Notes: generated by a model not told the origin, from the sequence alone. Shown: positions 32,064 through 42,203, counted from the first letter of the stretch. The stretch: DNA of 64,000 nt from Caballeronia glathei (GCF_000698595.1 NZ_JFHC01000008.1:1-64000), one strand, 5' to 3'. Translations and numbers: made by a program.

Positions 32064-33665
32064 ATGACTTCGAGCATTACCCAAAGCCCTCTCGACAATA
32101 TCGCAGCACAAGCACTCGGCGCCGACGCACCTGCAGACACGCCCGCCGTGCCCGCCGGCCCCAGCTTCGAATCGCTCGGCCTGTCCGCCGACATCGTTTC
32201 CGCCCTGACGGCCGCCGGCTATCAGGTCCCGACGCCCGTGCAGCAGCGCGCGATCCCCGCAGCGCTCGCCGGACGCGATCTTCTCGTTTCCAGCCCGACC
32301 GGTTCGGGCAAGACCGCGGCGTTCATGCTGCCCGCCATCGAGCGCTTCTCGCAACTCGAAAAGCAGGCTGCTTCCCAGCCGCGCGAGCCGCGTGACCCGA
32401 ACGGCCGCCCGGCGCGCCGCCAGCAGCCGGTCGCGCGCCCGAGCCTGCTCGTGCTCACGCCCACGCGCGAACTCGCGATGCAGGTTACGGCCGCCGCGAC
32501 CACGTACGGCAAGCACCTGCGCCGCCTGCGCACCGTCAGCATTCTCGGCGGCGTGGCGTACGGCCAGCAGTTGATGCTGCTCGCGAAGAACCCCGAAATC
32601 CTGGTCGCGACGCCCGGGCGCCTGCTCGACCACCTGGAGCGCGGCCGCATCGACCTGTCGAGCCTGAACATGCTCGTACTCGACGAAGCCGACCGCATGC
32701 TCGACATGGGCTTCATCGACGACATCGAGACGATCGTCGCGGCAACGCCGGCTTCGCGCCAGACGCTGCTGTTCTCCGCCACGATCGACGGCAAGATCGG
32801 CTCGCTGACCGGGCGCCTGCTCAAGGACCCGGAGCGCATCGAGATCGTCCAGAAGCTCGAAGCGAAGAGCAACATCGCGCAAACCGTGCATTACGTCGAC
32901 GACCGCGATCACAAGGATCGCCTGCTCGATCACCTGCTGCGCGACTCCGAACTGGACCAGGCCATCGTGTTCACGGCGACCAAGAACGACGCCGACCAGC
33001 TGGCAATCCGCCTCGCCGACGCCGGCTTCGAATCGGCCGCGCTGCACGGCGACCTGCCGCAGGGCGCGCGCAACCGCACGATCCGCGCGCTGCGCGAGCG
33101 CCGCGTGCGCGTGCTGGTGGCCACCGACGTCGCGGCTCGCGGCATCGACATTCCCGGCATCACGCACGTCTTCAACTACGACCTGCCGAAGTTCGCTGAA
33201 GACTACGTGCACCGCATCGGCCGTACGGGCCGCGCGGGCCGCAGCGGCATCGCGGTGAGCCTCGTGCATCACGCCGAGCAAGGCGCGTTGAAGCGCATCG
33301 AGCGCTTCGTGCGCGCGCCGCTGGCGGTCAACGTCATCGCCGGTTTCGAGCCGCGCAAGTCGGCACCGGCCGGCGGCCGTGGCGGTTTCGGCGGCGGCCG
33401 CGGCCGTCCGGGCGGCGGTTCGTCGGGTGGCCGCCGCTACGGCAGCGGCGTCGGCACCGGCGGCTCGGGCAAGCCGGGCGGCTGGGGCAACAAGCCGGCG
33501 AGCGCAGGCGGCCGTGAAGGCGGCTATCGCGGCGGCAACAGCGGTGGCAACAGCGACGGCGGCTATCGCGGCGGCTCGCGTGACGGCGGCTTCGGCGGCG
33601 GTTCGCGCGACGGCTACAGCGCGCGCCGCAACGACGGCCCGCGCGCACCGCGCCGCGGCAGCTAA
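32064..33665 (+). CDS. DEAD-box RNA helicase with Gly-rich tail
   Basis: ATP-dependent RNA helicase, 533 residues from the ATG at 32064 (AAGGA upstream). Motifs in order: Q motif (PTPVQQRAIP), Walker A SSPTGSGKTAAF, PTRELAMQ, TPGRLLDHL, DEADRML, SAT, and HRIGRTGRAGR. A basic insertion rich in Arg and Gln (about 112-135) sits between motif I and Ia, and the last about 110 residues are Gly/Arg/Ser repeats (GGYRGG, RDGGFGGG), an RNA-binding tail of the RhlE/DbpA-like type. It is followed by a strong terminator and is otherwise alone. The exact subfamily (RhlE) is an inference. Confidence 0.92.
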   Translation: MTSSITQSPLDNIAAQALGADAPADTPAVPAGPSFESLGLSADIVSALTAAGYQVPTPVQQRAIPAALAGRDLLVSSPTGSGKTAAFMLPAIERFSQLEKQAASQPREPRDPNGRPARRQQPVARPSLLVLTPTRELAMQVTAAATTYGKHLRRLRTVSILGGVAYGQQLMLLAKNPEILVATPGRLLDHLERGRIDLSSLNMLVLDEADRMLDMGFIDDIETIVAATPASRQTLLFSATIDGKIGSLTGRLLKDPERIEIVQKLEAKSNIAQTVHYVDDRDHKDRLLDHLLRDSELDQAIVFTATKNDADQLAIRLADAGFESAALHGDLPQGARNRTIRALRERRVRVLVATDVAARGIDIPGITHVFNYDLPKFAEDYVHRIGRTGRAGRSGIAVSLVHHAEQGALKRIERFVRAPLAVNVIAGFEPRKSAPAGGRGGFGGGRGRPGGGSSGGRRYGSGVGTGGSGKPGGWGNKPASAGGREGGYRGGNSGGNSDGGYRGGSRDGGFGGGSRDGYSARRNDGPRAPRRGS

Positions 33666-33721
33666 AAACGCTTCACGCGTGCCTGAGGGCGGGCCGATGG
33701 CCCTTCCTCTGCAGCAGCTTC

Positions 33722-33754
33722 AAAAAACCGATGCCTCGCGCATCGGTTTTTTTT
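33722..33754 (+). terminator. Intrinsic terminator after the DEAD-box gene
   Basis: AAAACCGATG (33724-33733) pairs with CATCGGTTTT (33741-33750), followed by a further T-run. Confidence 0.92.
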
Positions 33755-33789
33755 CGTCCACGCCCCATATTTCACGATACGGAAAGTCT

Positions 33790-33804
33790 TTTTGCGTCGC
33801 AAAA
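33790..33804. promoter_or_regulatory. Palindrome TTTTGCG-T-CGCAAAA
   Basis: Seven-base arms separated by one base. A related GC-centred element (TTGCGCGGCACAA) follows at about 33811-33823. The form suggests a dimeric regulator site; the regulator is unknown. Confidence 0.5.
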
Positions 33805-33955
33805 GATGTGTTGCGCGGCACAACGGCCCACGTTGCAAGATAGAAAATCTCGTTTCTCATTACGAAATTGCGTTTGTATGTAATTGATTTAGCGCAATAA
33901 AAATTCTCCGAAAAAGCTTCTGCGACGTCTGTTTCGCGCGCCGGACTTTGCCTAG

Positions 33956-33971
33956 ACTCTTATATAAGAGT
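33956..33971. promoter_or_regulatory. Perfect 16-bp palindrome ACTCTTATATAAGAGT
   Basis: Two perfect eight-base arms with no spacer, centred in the upstream region of aceA. The AT centre flanked by CTCTT/AAGAG is the style of GntR-type operators, but no assignment can be made from sequence. Confidence 0.65.
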
Positions 33972-34075
33972 TGAGCAAACGAAACGCGAAGTCAGCCGAC
34001 CCGCCGCGTCGGGCTCAGGTCAAACGGGACAGATTCATCACCATCCGTCGTACAGGCACATCAAGGAGATCCGCA

Positions 34076-35380
<1,305 letters not shown>

Positions 35381-35473
35381 CGGAAAGGCGTAATCAGGGA
35401 GAGCAGTGAAGAGCGTGGCGGCGCCGCCCCGGATGTCCACGGGCGGCGCACGCCAGCAGGAACGAAGACAACA

Positions 35474-35516
35474 AAAAGAAAGCGCATCGGGTCATGCCGC
35501 CGACGCGCTTTCTTTT
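35474..35516. terminator. Bidirectional terminator between aceA and usp
   Basis: AAAAGAAAGCGC (35474-35485) pairs with GCGCTTTCTTTT (35505-35516) around a 19-base loop. A-run on one side and T-run on the other suit the two convergent genes. Confidence 0.8.
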
Positions 35517-35532
35517 GAACACTGCAAGCCAG

Positions 35533-35967
35533 CTACCGATAGACGATCACCGGAATCTTCGTGTGCGTGAGCACGCGCTGCGTCTCGCTGCCGATCAGGA
35601 TGCTGCCGAGCCCGCGCCTGCCGTGCGACGCCATCAGGATCACGTCGCAGCCGCGCGCCTCGGCCGTCTCGATGATGCCGATATAGGGCGCCGACTCGAC
35701 GCTCGTCGCGCTGTCGCAGGGCACGCCCGCCTTCTGCGCCGCCGCTTCCACCGCGCGCAGGTGCTCGCGCGCTTCGGCTTCGGCGCGGGCGTGAAAGTCG
35801 TCGGGCGGCTCGACAGCGACATCCGCGAACGGCGAATACGGATATTGCGGCAGGCACGCATACGCCGTAATGCGCGCGCCGACGGATTGCGCCAGGTCGA
35901 TCGCGCCATCGATTGCTTTTTGCGACAGCTCGGAGCCGTCTGTTGGAACTAGGATGTGCTTGAACAT
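35533..35967 (-). CDS. Universal stress protein (UspA family)
   Basis: A 144-residue small cytoplasmic protein with the USP fold: MFKHILVPTDGSELSQKAI at the N-terminus and the nucleotide-binding motif GRRGLGSILIGSETQRVLTHTKIPVIVYR, close to the GxxGx9GS(S/T) ATP-binding pattern. Such proteins modulate survival under stress, often by unclear means. The ATG at 35967 has AAGGAGG just upstream and fits the family length. It is transcribed alone, convergent with aceA and downstream of the LysR gene on its strand (60 bp). Confidence 0.9.
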   Translation of the reverse strand: MFKHILVPTDGSELSQKAIDGAIDLAQSVGARITAYACLPQYPYSPFADVAVEPPDDFHARAEAEAREHLRAVEAAAQKAGVPCDSATSVESAPYIGIIETAEARGCDVILMASHGRRGLGSILIGSETQRVLTHTKIPVIVYR

Positions 35968-36026
35968 GGCGTCCTCCTTGGGAACGTCGTTGCGCATCTC
36001 CATTGTAGTAACACGCGGTGACCGAC

Positions 36027-36929
36027 TCAGCCCCAATATCCAGGAGCGCTGTACGTATGCTTGAGCAGGTCGAGAAAGAGCCGCACACGCAACGGCAGAT
36101 GGCGGCGTTGCGGAAAGACGGCGTGGATGCCGATCGGCGGCGCGGCGAAATCGTCGAGCACGCTGGCGAGGCGCCCGGCCGCGATATCGTCGCCGACTTC
36201 CCACCACGAGCGCCACGCGAGCCCGTAGCCCGCGAGACACCAGTCGTGGAGCACCGCGCCGTCGGAGCACTCCATCGTGCCGGACACCTTGATCGTCACG
36301 ACGCGGCCGTCCTGCTGGAACATCCAGCCGCGCTGCTGGTTCGCCGACGCGCCGAGCGCGAGGCAGTTGTGGCTCGAGAGCGCGGCGAGATCGGACGGAA
36401 TGCCCCTGCGCCCGAGATAAGCCGGCGAGCCCACGCACACGCGGCGGTTCTCCCCCAGCTTGAGCGACACGAGCGACGAATCCGGCAGCTCGCCGAGCCG
36501 CACCGCGCAGTCGAAGCCTTCGTTGACGAGATCGACCATGCGGTCGGTGAGATCGAGCGAGATCGAGACATCCGGATGCTGCGCCGTGAATTCCGGCACG
36601 AGCGCGGCCACGTGGCGGCGCCCGAAGCCCGCCGGCGCCGACACGCGCAAATGGCCGCTTGCCTTCACCCCGCCCGCCGACACGCTCGCCTCGGCGTTCT
36701 GCATGTCGTTGATCACGCGCAGACAGTCTTCGAGAAACGCCGAGCCTTCGAACGTCAGCGTGATGCGGCGCGTGGTGCGCACGAGGAGCTTCACGCCGAG
36801 CCGTTCTTCGAGCGCGTCGAGGCGCCGCCCGATGACGGCGGGCGCCACGCCCTCCACCTGCGCCGCCGCCGACAGGCTGCCCTTCGCGGCCACCGAAGCA
36901 AAAGTCTCGATCTGCTTGAAACGATCCAT
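36027..36929 (-). CDS. LysR-family transcriptional regulator
   Basis: A 300-residue regulator with an N-terminal winged helix-turn-helix (MDRFKQIETFASVAAKGSLSAAAQVEGVAPAVIGRRL) and a periplasmic-binding-protein-like effector domain (about 90-295). LysR proteins usually regulate a divergent neighbour; here that is the L-2-haloacid dehalogenase gene at 37068, which makes it the first target to test. The effector is unknown. The ATG at 36929 was chosen because it gives the standard family N-terminus. The usp gene follows on the same strand after 60 bp. Confidence 0.92.
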   Translation of the reverse strand: MDRFKQIETFASVAAKGSLSAAAQVEGVAPAVIGRRLDALEERLGVKLLVRTTRRITLTFEGSAFLEDCLRVINDMQNAEASVSAGGVKASGHLRVSAPAGFGRRHVAALVPEFTAQHPDVSISLDLTDRMVDLVNEGFDCAVRLGELPDSSLVSLKLGENRRVCVGSPAYLGRRGIPSDLAALSSHNCLALGASANQQRGWMFQQDGRVVTIKVSGTMECSDGAVLHDWCLAGYGLAWRSWWEVGDDIAAGRLASVLDDFAAPPIGIHAVFPQRRHLPLRVRLFLDLLKHTYSAPGYWG

Positions 36930-37067
36930 GCGTGCTGGTCCTGATTCATCCCGAACGCGCACAGATTAGGTATGTAAAAGTAAAAGATCAAGTGATTTCA
37001 GCGTGTCTTTTTGTGCAGTTAGAGCACGAATACAATCGATCCTGACCTCTGATTGGAGCGCACGGCT

Positions 37068-37850
37068 ATGTCGGCCATAACGACACCTCTTCAACCCCGC
37101 GCAGTGATCTTCGACGCCTACGGCACGCTGTTCGACGTGCATTCCGTCGTCGCCGCGGCGGAGCAGCTGTTCCCCGGCCACGGCGATGCGCTCTCGCAGC
37201 TCTGGCGTCAGAAGCAGATCGAATACACACAGTTGCGCACCCTCGCCGATCCGTCCGGCGGTCTCTACGAGCCGTTCTGGGCGATCACGCTCGACGCGCT
37301 GCGCTTCGCGGCCGCGCGGCTGAATCTGGCGAGCGCGCTCTCGCCCGCCGCCGAGAAGCGCCTGATGGACGAATACGCGTGCCTTTCCGCGTTCCCGGAC
37401 ACGGTCGCGGCGCTCAGGCGCCTGCGCGATCGCCCGCAGGGCCGCCTCGCGATCCTCTCGAACGGCAATCCGCAGATGCTCGACATCGCCGTGAAAAGCG
37501 CCGGCATGACAGGGCTCTTCGATTACGTGCTCTCCGTCGAGACCGTGCGCGCCTACAAGCCCGCGGCCTCGGCCTATGCGCTCGGCACGCAGGCCTTCGG
37601 CTGCGCGGCGCGCGAGCTCGTGTTCGTGTCGTCGAACGGCTGGGACGTCGCCGGCGCGACGTGGTTCGGCTACACGACCTTCTGGATCAACCGCGCGGGC
37701 CTGCCCGCCGAGGAACTCGGCGCAACGCCGCGCGGCACGGGCCGCGGCATGGCGGATCTCGTCGGCTTCGTCGAAAGCGGCTGCCCGCAACACCCATTCC
37801 CCGCCCCGCTGAAACGCCCGAACCGGACGCGCCACGGCCCCGGCACGTGA
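37068..37850 (+). CDS. (S)-2-haloacid dehalogenase, type II (HAD superfamily)
   Basis: Hydrolyses L-2-haloalkanoic acids to hydroxyacids through an aspartyl-ester. The 260-residue HAD protein has the nucleophile motif VIFDAYGTLFDV (Asp16), the LSNGNPQM motif, the Lys of VRAYKPAASAY and SSNGWDVAGA, all matching L-DEX-type enzymes. Real substrates may be other small acids. The ATG at 37068 has GGAGCG upstream; 37053 is a less likely alternative. A C-terminal tail of about 25 residues rich in Pro/Arg follows the fold. It is divergent from the LysR gene and 68 bp upstream of aceB. Confidence 0.88.
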   Translation: MSAITTPLQPRAVIFDAYGTLFDVHSVVAAAEQLFPGHGDALSQLWRQKQIEYTQLRTLADPSGGLYEPFWAITLDALRFAAARLNLASALSPAAEKRLMDEYACLSAFPDTVAALRRLRDRPQGRLAILSNGNPQMLDIAVKSAGMTGLFDYVLSVETVRAYKPAASAYALGTQAFGCAARELVFVSSNGWDVAGATWFGYTTFWINRAGLPAEELGATPRGTGRGMADLVGFVESGCPQHPFPAPLKRPNRTRHGPGT

Positions 37851-37918
37851 CGCTCACGACTCAATCCACCATCAAGCAGAACCCAGGCAAAACCGTCTGA
37901 CCGACCAAGGAGAAAACA

Positions 37919-39502
37919 ATGCTGAATCTGCCCCAGGGCATGGCAATCACGGCTGAGATCAAGCCCGGTTACGAGACCATCCTCACGCGCGAAGCGCTGG
38001 AACTCGTCGCGATGCTGCACCGTCGCTTCGAGCCGCGCCGCCAGGAACTGCTCGCCGCGCGCACCGCGCGCACGAAGCGCCTGGACGCGGGCGAGCGGCC
38101 GGACTTCCTGCCGGAAACGAAGTCGATCCGCGAAAGCGACTGGACCATCGCGCCGCTGCCGAAGGCGCTGGAATGCCGGCGCGTGGAAATCACCGGCCCG
38201 GTCGAGCGCAAGATGATCATCAATGCGCTCAACTCCGGCGCCGATGCCTACATGACCGACTTCGAGGATTCGAACACGCCGAACTGGGACAACCAGCTGA
38301 CCGGCCATATCAACCTGAAGGAAGCGGTACGCGGCACGATCTCGCTCACGCAGAACGGCAAGTCGTACCGGCTGAACGACAGGGTCGCGACGCTGATCGT
38401 GCGTCCGCGCGGCTGGCATCTCGACGAAAAGCACGTGACGGTCGACGGCCAGCGCGTGTCGGGCGGCGTCTTCGACTTCGCTCTCTTCCTCTTTCACAAC
38501 GCGAAGGAGCAGCTCGCGCGCGGCAGCGGCCCGTTCTTCTACCTGCCGAAGCTCGAGAGCCATCTGGAAGCGCGTCTGTGGAACGAGATCTTCGTCGCGG
38601 CGCAGGAAGCGGTCGGCGTGCCGCGCGGCTCGATTCGCGCGACGGTGCTCGTCGAGACGATCCTCGCCGCGTTCGAGATGGACGAGATCCTGTATGAGCT
38701 GCGCGAACACAGCTCGGGCCTGAACGCGGGCCGCTGGGACTACATCTTCTCGGCGATCAAGAAGTTCAGGAGCGATCCGGATTTCTGCCTCGCCGAGCGC
38801 GCGAAGATCACGATGACCGTGCCGTTCATGCGCGCCTACGCGCTCGAACTGCTGAAGACGTGCCACAGGCGCCAGGCGCCGGCGATCGGCGGCATGAGCG
38901 CGCTGATTCCGATCAAGAACGACCCCGCCGCGAACGACAAGGCGATGGCAGGCGTGCGCTCCGACAAGGCCCGCGACGCCGCCGACGGCTACGACGGCGG
39001 CTGGGTCGCGCACCCGGGCCTCGTGCCGATCGCGATGGAGGAATTCGTGAAGGTGCTCGGCGACAAGCCGCACCAGATCGGCAAGCAGCGCCCCGATGTG
39101 CAGGTCACCGCTCACGACCTGCTCGACTTCCGCCCGGAGGCGCCGATCACCGAGGCGGGCGTGCGCAACAACATCAATGTCGGCATCCATTATCTGGGTT
39201 CGTGGCTCGCGGGCAATGGCTGCGTGCCGATCCACAACCTGATGGAAGATGCGGCGACCGCGGAAATCTCGCGCTCGCAGGTGTGGCAGTGGATCCGCTC
39301 GCCGAAGGGCAAGCTCGAGGACGGGCGCAAGGTCACGGCCGCGATGGTCCGCGAATTCACCATCGACGAACTGGAGAAGGTGAAGCTCGCGGTCGGCGGC
39401 GATACGAAGCCGTATGAGCGCGCGGCGAAGATCTTCGAGGAGATGTCCACGTCGGAGCACTTCACCGAGTTCCTCACGCTGCCGCTCTACGAAGAAATCT
39501 GA
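37919..39502 (+). CDS. aceB: Malate synthase A
   Basis: Second enzyme of the glyoxylate shunt: condenses glyoxylate and acetyl-CoA to malate. The 527-residue length and sequence (MTDFEDSNTPNW, RPRGWHLDEKHV, ATVLVETILAAFEMDEILYELREH, GGMSALIPIKND) match the A-type malate synthase with its Mg-binding Glu/Asp and catalytic Arg. AAGGAG lies just before the ATG. It sits 2.5 kb from aceA, with usp, LysR and dehalogenase genes between. A terminator follows. Confidence 0.97.
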   Translation: MLNLPQGMAITAEIKPGYETILTREALELVAMLHRRFEPRRQELLAARTARTKRLDAGERPDFLPETKSIRESDWTIAPLPKALECRRVEITGPVERKMIINALNSGADAYMTDFEDSNTPNWDNQLTGHINLKEAVRGTISLTQNGKSYRLNDRVATLIVRPRGWHLDEKHVTVDGQRVSGGVFDFALFLFHNAKEQLARGSGPFFYLPKLESHLEARLWNEIFVAAQEAVGVPRGSIRATVLVETILAAFEMDEILYELREHSSGLNAGRWDYIFSAIKKFRSDPDFCLAERAKITMTVPFMRAYALELLKTCHRRQAPAIGGMSALIPIKNDPAANDKAMAGVRSDKARDAADGYDGGWVAHPGLVPIAMEEFVKVLGDKPHQIGKQRPDVQVTAHDLLDFRPEAPITEAGVRNNINVGIHYLGSWLAGNGCVPIHNLMEDAATAEISRSQVWQWIRSPKGKLEDGRKVTAAMVREFTIDELEKVKLAVGGDTKPYERAAKIFEEMSTSEHFTEFLTLPLYEEI

Positions 39503-39521
39503 GTTCCGCTCGCGTCGATGC

Positions 39522-39553
39522 AAGGCCGCTCCGCTGTCCGGAGCGGCTTTTCT
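39522..39553 (+). terminator. Intrinsic terminator after aceB
   Basis: GCCGCTCCG (39525-39533) pairs with CGGAGCGGC (39539-39547), followed by TTTTCTTATTT. Confidence 0.88.
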
Positions 39554-39966
39554 TATTTGCGGATGCGATGCTCGACCCAGTCGCCGCCTTCGATGCGCGG
39601 CAGGCCGTCGACCGAATGGGCGGCCACCGGATACATCAGGCAGTCGACGCCGTGCGCCGCGCCCTCGATATCCACCGTCACGTGCACGCGATGCGGCCGG
39701 AAAAGCCCCTCCACGCCGGGATACACCTCCTCGATCTCGTCGAGCACCGGCACGAGCGCATCGTCGATGCGGAAGACGTCGCCGCGAATCGGCTCGCCTG
39801 CGGGATCGATCACGAGTCCGGGATAGCGCCCGAAGTCAAAGAGACGCCCTTTCACATAGGCCGCGCCGATCCATTGCGGCAGCGCAATGCCGTGGCGCGC
39901 GGCCGCGCGGTTGATGTCGTTGATCTCGCCCGCGCGCAGCGTGCCGTAGACAAATACGTGTTGCAT
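39553..39966 (-). CDS. Gamma-glutamylcyclotransferase-like (AIG2/YtfP) protein
   Basis: A 137-residue protein with the GGCT/AIG2 fold: N-terminal VFVYGTLRAGE and GRLFDFGRYPGLV, with the DEIEEVYPG Glu that acts as general acid in gamma-glutamylcyclotransferases. True GGCT activity (releasing 5-oxoproline from gamma-glutamyl amino acids) is possible; a YtfP-like role is equally so. It runs convergent to aceB, its stop meeting the aceB terminator, and divergent from the AraC gene, whose start is 150 bp away. Confidence 0.85.
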   Translation of the reverse strand: MQHVFVYGTLRAGEINDINRAAARHGIALPQWIGAAYVKGRLFDFGRYPGLVIDPAGEPIRGDVFRIDDALVPVLDEIEEVYPGVEGLFRPHRVHVTVDIEGAAHGVDCLMYPVAAHSVDGLPRIEGGDWVEHRIRK

Positions 39967-40115
39967 CAGTCGAATGTGCTCCGTTTTACCTGTCCCGATC
40001 GGCGCATTATGCAGCGCGAGAAAAACGCCCGCAGCAACGCGCAGCGGCGTGGCGAAAACGCATTACCATCGGGCTTTAAGCGGGTTTCATCGCGTGAACA
40101 CGCCCTGGGAGGCGC

Positions 40116-40958
40116 ATGCCGGCCGAATTGCGGGAATCATACGAGCAACTCGAGGAACTCGACATTCCGGTCGAACATTCGCCGACCGTCGCCCATCCGA
40201 TACGCGTTCGCTCGCGCCCGGTGCCGGCCGGCGTGCGGATCGCGCGGCACACGCATCCGTGGGCGCAGCTCGCATGCACGTCGCGCGGCGTGCTGCGCGT
40301 CGCGACGACCGATTCGACGTGGATGGTGCCGCCGTCGCGGGCGATCTGGGTGCCGCCCAACGTGACGCATGAAGTCGCGATCGTCGAGCATGCGTACCTG
40401 CGCACGCTCTATCTCGATCCGAGCGTGGTGCCGGCGGGGCTCGCCGCGTGCCGCGTGGTGGAGGTGTCGCCGCTCTTGCGCGAGGTGATCGCCGCGCTCG
40501 ACGACGGCGCCATCTCGCGTGAGCGCGAGCATCTGCTCGGCACGCTCGCCCTCGACGAAATCACGCGCTCCGAGCCGCTGCCGCTCTCGGTCCCGATGCC
40601 GGACGAAAAGCGTCTTCGCGCGCTGTGCGAAGCGGTGCTGGCCGACCCGGCCCGCGGCGACTCGCTCGAAAGCTGGGCGGCAGAAGCGGGCGCGAGCACG
40701 CGCACGATCGCGCGGCTTTTCCAGCGCGAACTGGGCGTGAGCTTTTCGCAATGGCGCCAGCAGGCCGTGCTCGCCCGCGCGATTCCGCTATTGAGCCAGG
40801 GGCGGCCGCTCGCGCAGGTCGCGCGCGAACTGGGCTACCAGAGCCAGAGCGCGTTTTCCGCGATGTTCCGGCGCGCATTCGGCGAGAGTCCGCGGGCGTT
40901 TTTCGTGCGGGACGGCCGCGGCGAGACCGAACAGCCGGGCCGCAAGGATGCGGACTGA
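40116..40958 (+). CDS. AraC-family transcriptional regulator
   Basis: A 280-residue regulator with a cupin-like N-terminal sensing domain (about 40-110; RHTHPWAQLACTSRGVL is the metal/ligand strand region) and a C-terminal double helix-turn-helix (about 185-275; AEAGASTRTIARLFQRELGVSFSQWRQQ and ARELGYQSQSAFSAMFRRAFGESP), the AraC signature. Effector and targets are unknown; no regulated operon is adjacent, so the nearby GGCT-like gene (divergent) or distant genes may be targets. The C-terminal 12 residues are charged and unstructured. Confidence 0.9.
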   Translation: MPAELRESYEQLEELDIPVEHSPTVAHPIRVRSRPVPAGVRIARHTHPWAQLACTSRGVLRVATTDSTWMVPPSRAIWVPPNVTHEVAIVEHAYLRTLYLDPSVVPAGLAACRVVEVSPLLREVIAALDDGAISREREHLLGTLALDEITRSEPLPLSVPMPDEKRLRALCEAVLADPARGDSLESWAAEAGASTRTIARLFQRELGVSFSQWRQQAVLARAIPLLSQGRPLAQVARELGYQSQSAFSAMFRRAFGESPRAFFVRDGRGETEQPGRKDAD

Positions 40959-41007
40959 CGCACGATTCGAATGGCCGAACCCGAACGGCTGAAGCCAAAT
41001 ACTGGGC

Positions 41008-41472
41008 TCAGACGCGCCGCGCCATGTGGCGGATGGCGCCGAGCTGCGCCAGGCGCGAACCCGCCGGCCGGTAGCCCATGCGCACATAGAGCCGCGCCGC
41101 AGGGTTATCGACGAACACGCGCAACTGGCATTCCGCGAGCCCGCGGGCGCGCGCCCAGCGGTGCGCGGTATTGAGGAGGAACGTGCCCGCGCCGCGGCGG
41201 CGCCAGCCTTCTACGACCTGCACGTCGCGGATATGCAGCGAGTTGTTCTCCTCCGTCACGCGCATCACGCCGATCGGAACGCCGTCCGCTTCGAGCACGA
41301 AATTCTCCGATTCGCGCCAGCTGCACAAAAAAAGATCGCCGCGCCACACGAGATTGTGCCGGCGGTAATAGCCGTCCATGTTTTTGTGCGTGAGCGCTTC
41401 GGCGAAGGCGAAGTCGTCCATCGACGCCTGGCGCAACTGGAAAAGCGAGAGGTCTTCGGTGGGATCGAGCAT
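41008..41472 (-). CDS. GNAT-family N-acetyltransferase
   Basis: A 154-residue GNAT-fold protein with the acetyl-CoA-binding VVEGWRRRGAGTFLLNTAH motif and VDNPAARLYVRMGYRP near the C-terminus. Substrate unknown. The ATG at 41472 (MLDPTEDLSLFQLRQAS) gives a typical GNAT start; the frame is open to 41592, but that part has no similarity to the family. It runs towards the AraC gene and is followed, on its strand, by nothing obvious. The tRNA cluster begins 180 bp beyond its start. Confidence 0.85.
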   Translation of the reverse strand: MLDPTEDLSLFQLRQASMDDFAFAEALTHKNMDGYYRRHNLVWRGDLFLCSWRESENFVLEADGVPIGVMRVTEENNSLHIRDVQVVEGWRRRGAGTFLLNTAHRWARARGLAECQLRVFVDNPAARLYVRMGYRPAGSRLAQLGAIRHMARRV

Positions 41473-41603
41473 CGCGCGGGGCCGAAGGACGGAAGTCAGG
41501 TGCCTTAACACTAAGACAGAGCGCCGATGCTGGCAATGGAGAGTTTTACCGGAACCGGCTGATGAAACGTCGGCGCGGCAAGGAATCGGCAAGCGGCAGA
41601 CGA

Positions 41604-41633
41604 AAAAAATCCAGCGCCAGGCTGGATTTTTTC
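41604..41633 (-). terminator. Intrinsic terminator after the tRNA cluster
   Basis: AAAAATCCAGC (41605-41615) pairs with GCTGGATTTTT (41621-41631) around a five-base loop. On the minus strand the A-run becomes a T-run after tRNA-Asp copy 1. Confidence 0.9.
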
Positions 41634-41648
41634 AAACAGACAATGTGC

Positions 41649-41725
41649 TGGCGGAGCGGACGGGACTCGAACCCGCGACCCCCGGCGTGACAGGCCGGTA
41701 TTCTAACCAACTGAACTACCGCTCC
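41649..41725 (-). tRNA. tRNA-Asp (GTC), copy 1
   Basis: Seventy-seven bases including encoded CCA, with anticodon GTC (loop CCTGTCACG) and the GGTTCGAGTCC T-arm. First of three identical copies spaced exactly 303 bp apart. Confidence 0.97.
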
Positions 41726-41800
41726 AGCTCTTTCATCGATTTGCAAAAGCCCGGCCGGCTTCGCAACATTGCAGCGCTCTTCTGGCAGCCGCCGATGTTC

Positions 41801-41876
41801 TGGCGTCCCCTAGGGGATTCGAACCCCTGTACTCACCGTGAAAGGGTGATGTCCTAGGCCTCTAGACGAAGGGGAC
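41801..41876 (-). tRNA. tRNA-Glu (TTC), copy 1
   Basis: Seventy-six bases including CCA, anticodon TTC (loop CCTTTCACG), T-arm GGTTCGAATCC. Lies upstream of tRNA-Asp copy 1 on the minus strand. Confidence 0.97.
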
Positions 41877-41901
41877 AGGAAACTTCTGGTGGTCCGGTGG
41901 C

Positions 41902-41932
41902 GAAAAAAAACCGGCTCATCAGCCGGATTCTT
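41902..41932 (-). terminator. Terminator between tRNA units 1 and 2
   Basis: CCGGCT (41911-41916) pairs with AGCCGG (41921-41926); the minus strand then reads a run of T. It follows tRNA-Asp copy 2 and precedes tRNA-Glu copy 1. Confidence 0.75.
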
Positions 41933-41951
41933 TGCAATTCACAAGACTGGT

Positions 41952-42028
41952 TGGCGGAGCGGACGGGACTCGAACCCGCGACCCCCGGCGTGACAGGCCG
42001 GTATTCTAACCAACTGAACTACCGCTCC
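41952..42028 (-). tRNA. tRNA-Asp (GTC), copy 2
   Basis: Identical to the copy 303 bp away; anticodon GTC, encoded CCA. Confidence 0.97.
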
Positions 42029-42103
42029 AACTCTTCCATCGATTTGCAAAAGCCCGGCCGGCTTCGCAACATTGCAGCGCTCTTCTGGCAGCCGCCGATG
42101 TTC

Positions 42104-42179
42104 TGGCGTCCCCTAGGGGATTCGAACCCCTGTACTCACCGTGAAAGGGTGATGTCCTAGGCCTCTAGACGAAGGGGAC
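42104..42179 (-). tRNA. tRNA-Glu (TTC), copy 2
   Basis: Identical to copy 1; anticodon TTC, encoded CCA. Confidence 0.97.
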
Positions 42180-42203
42180 AGGAAACTTCTGGTGGTCCGG
42201 TGG

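Larger units (their letters stand above)
33755..34075 (+). promoter_or_regulatory. aceA upstream region with two palindromes
   Basis: This region is clearly more AT-rich than its surroundings and carries no gene. It holds TTTTGCG-T-CGCAAAA (33790-33804) and the perfect 16-bp palindrome ACTCTTATATAAGAGT (33956-33971), about 105 bp before the aceA ATG. Both have the form of transcription-factor sites. AAGGAG at 34063-34068 is the aceA ribosome-binding site. Confidence 0.6.
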
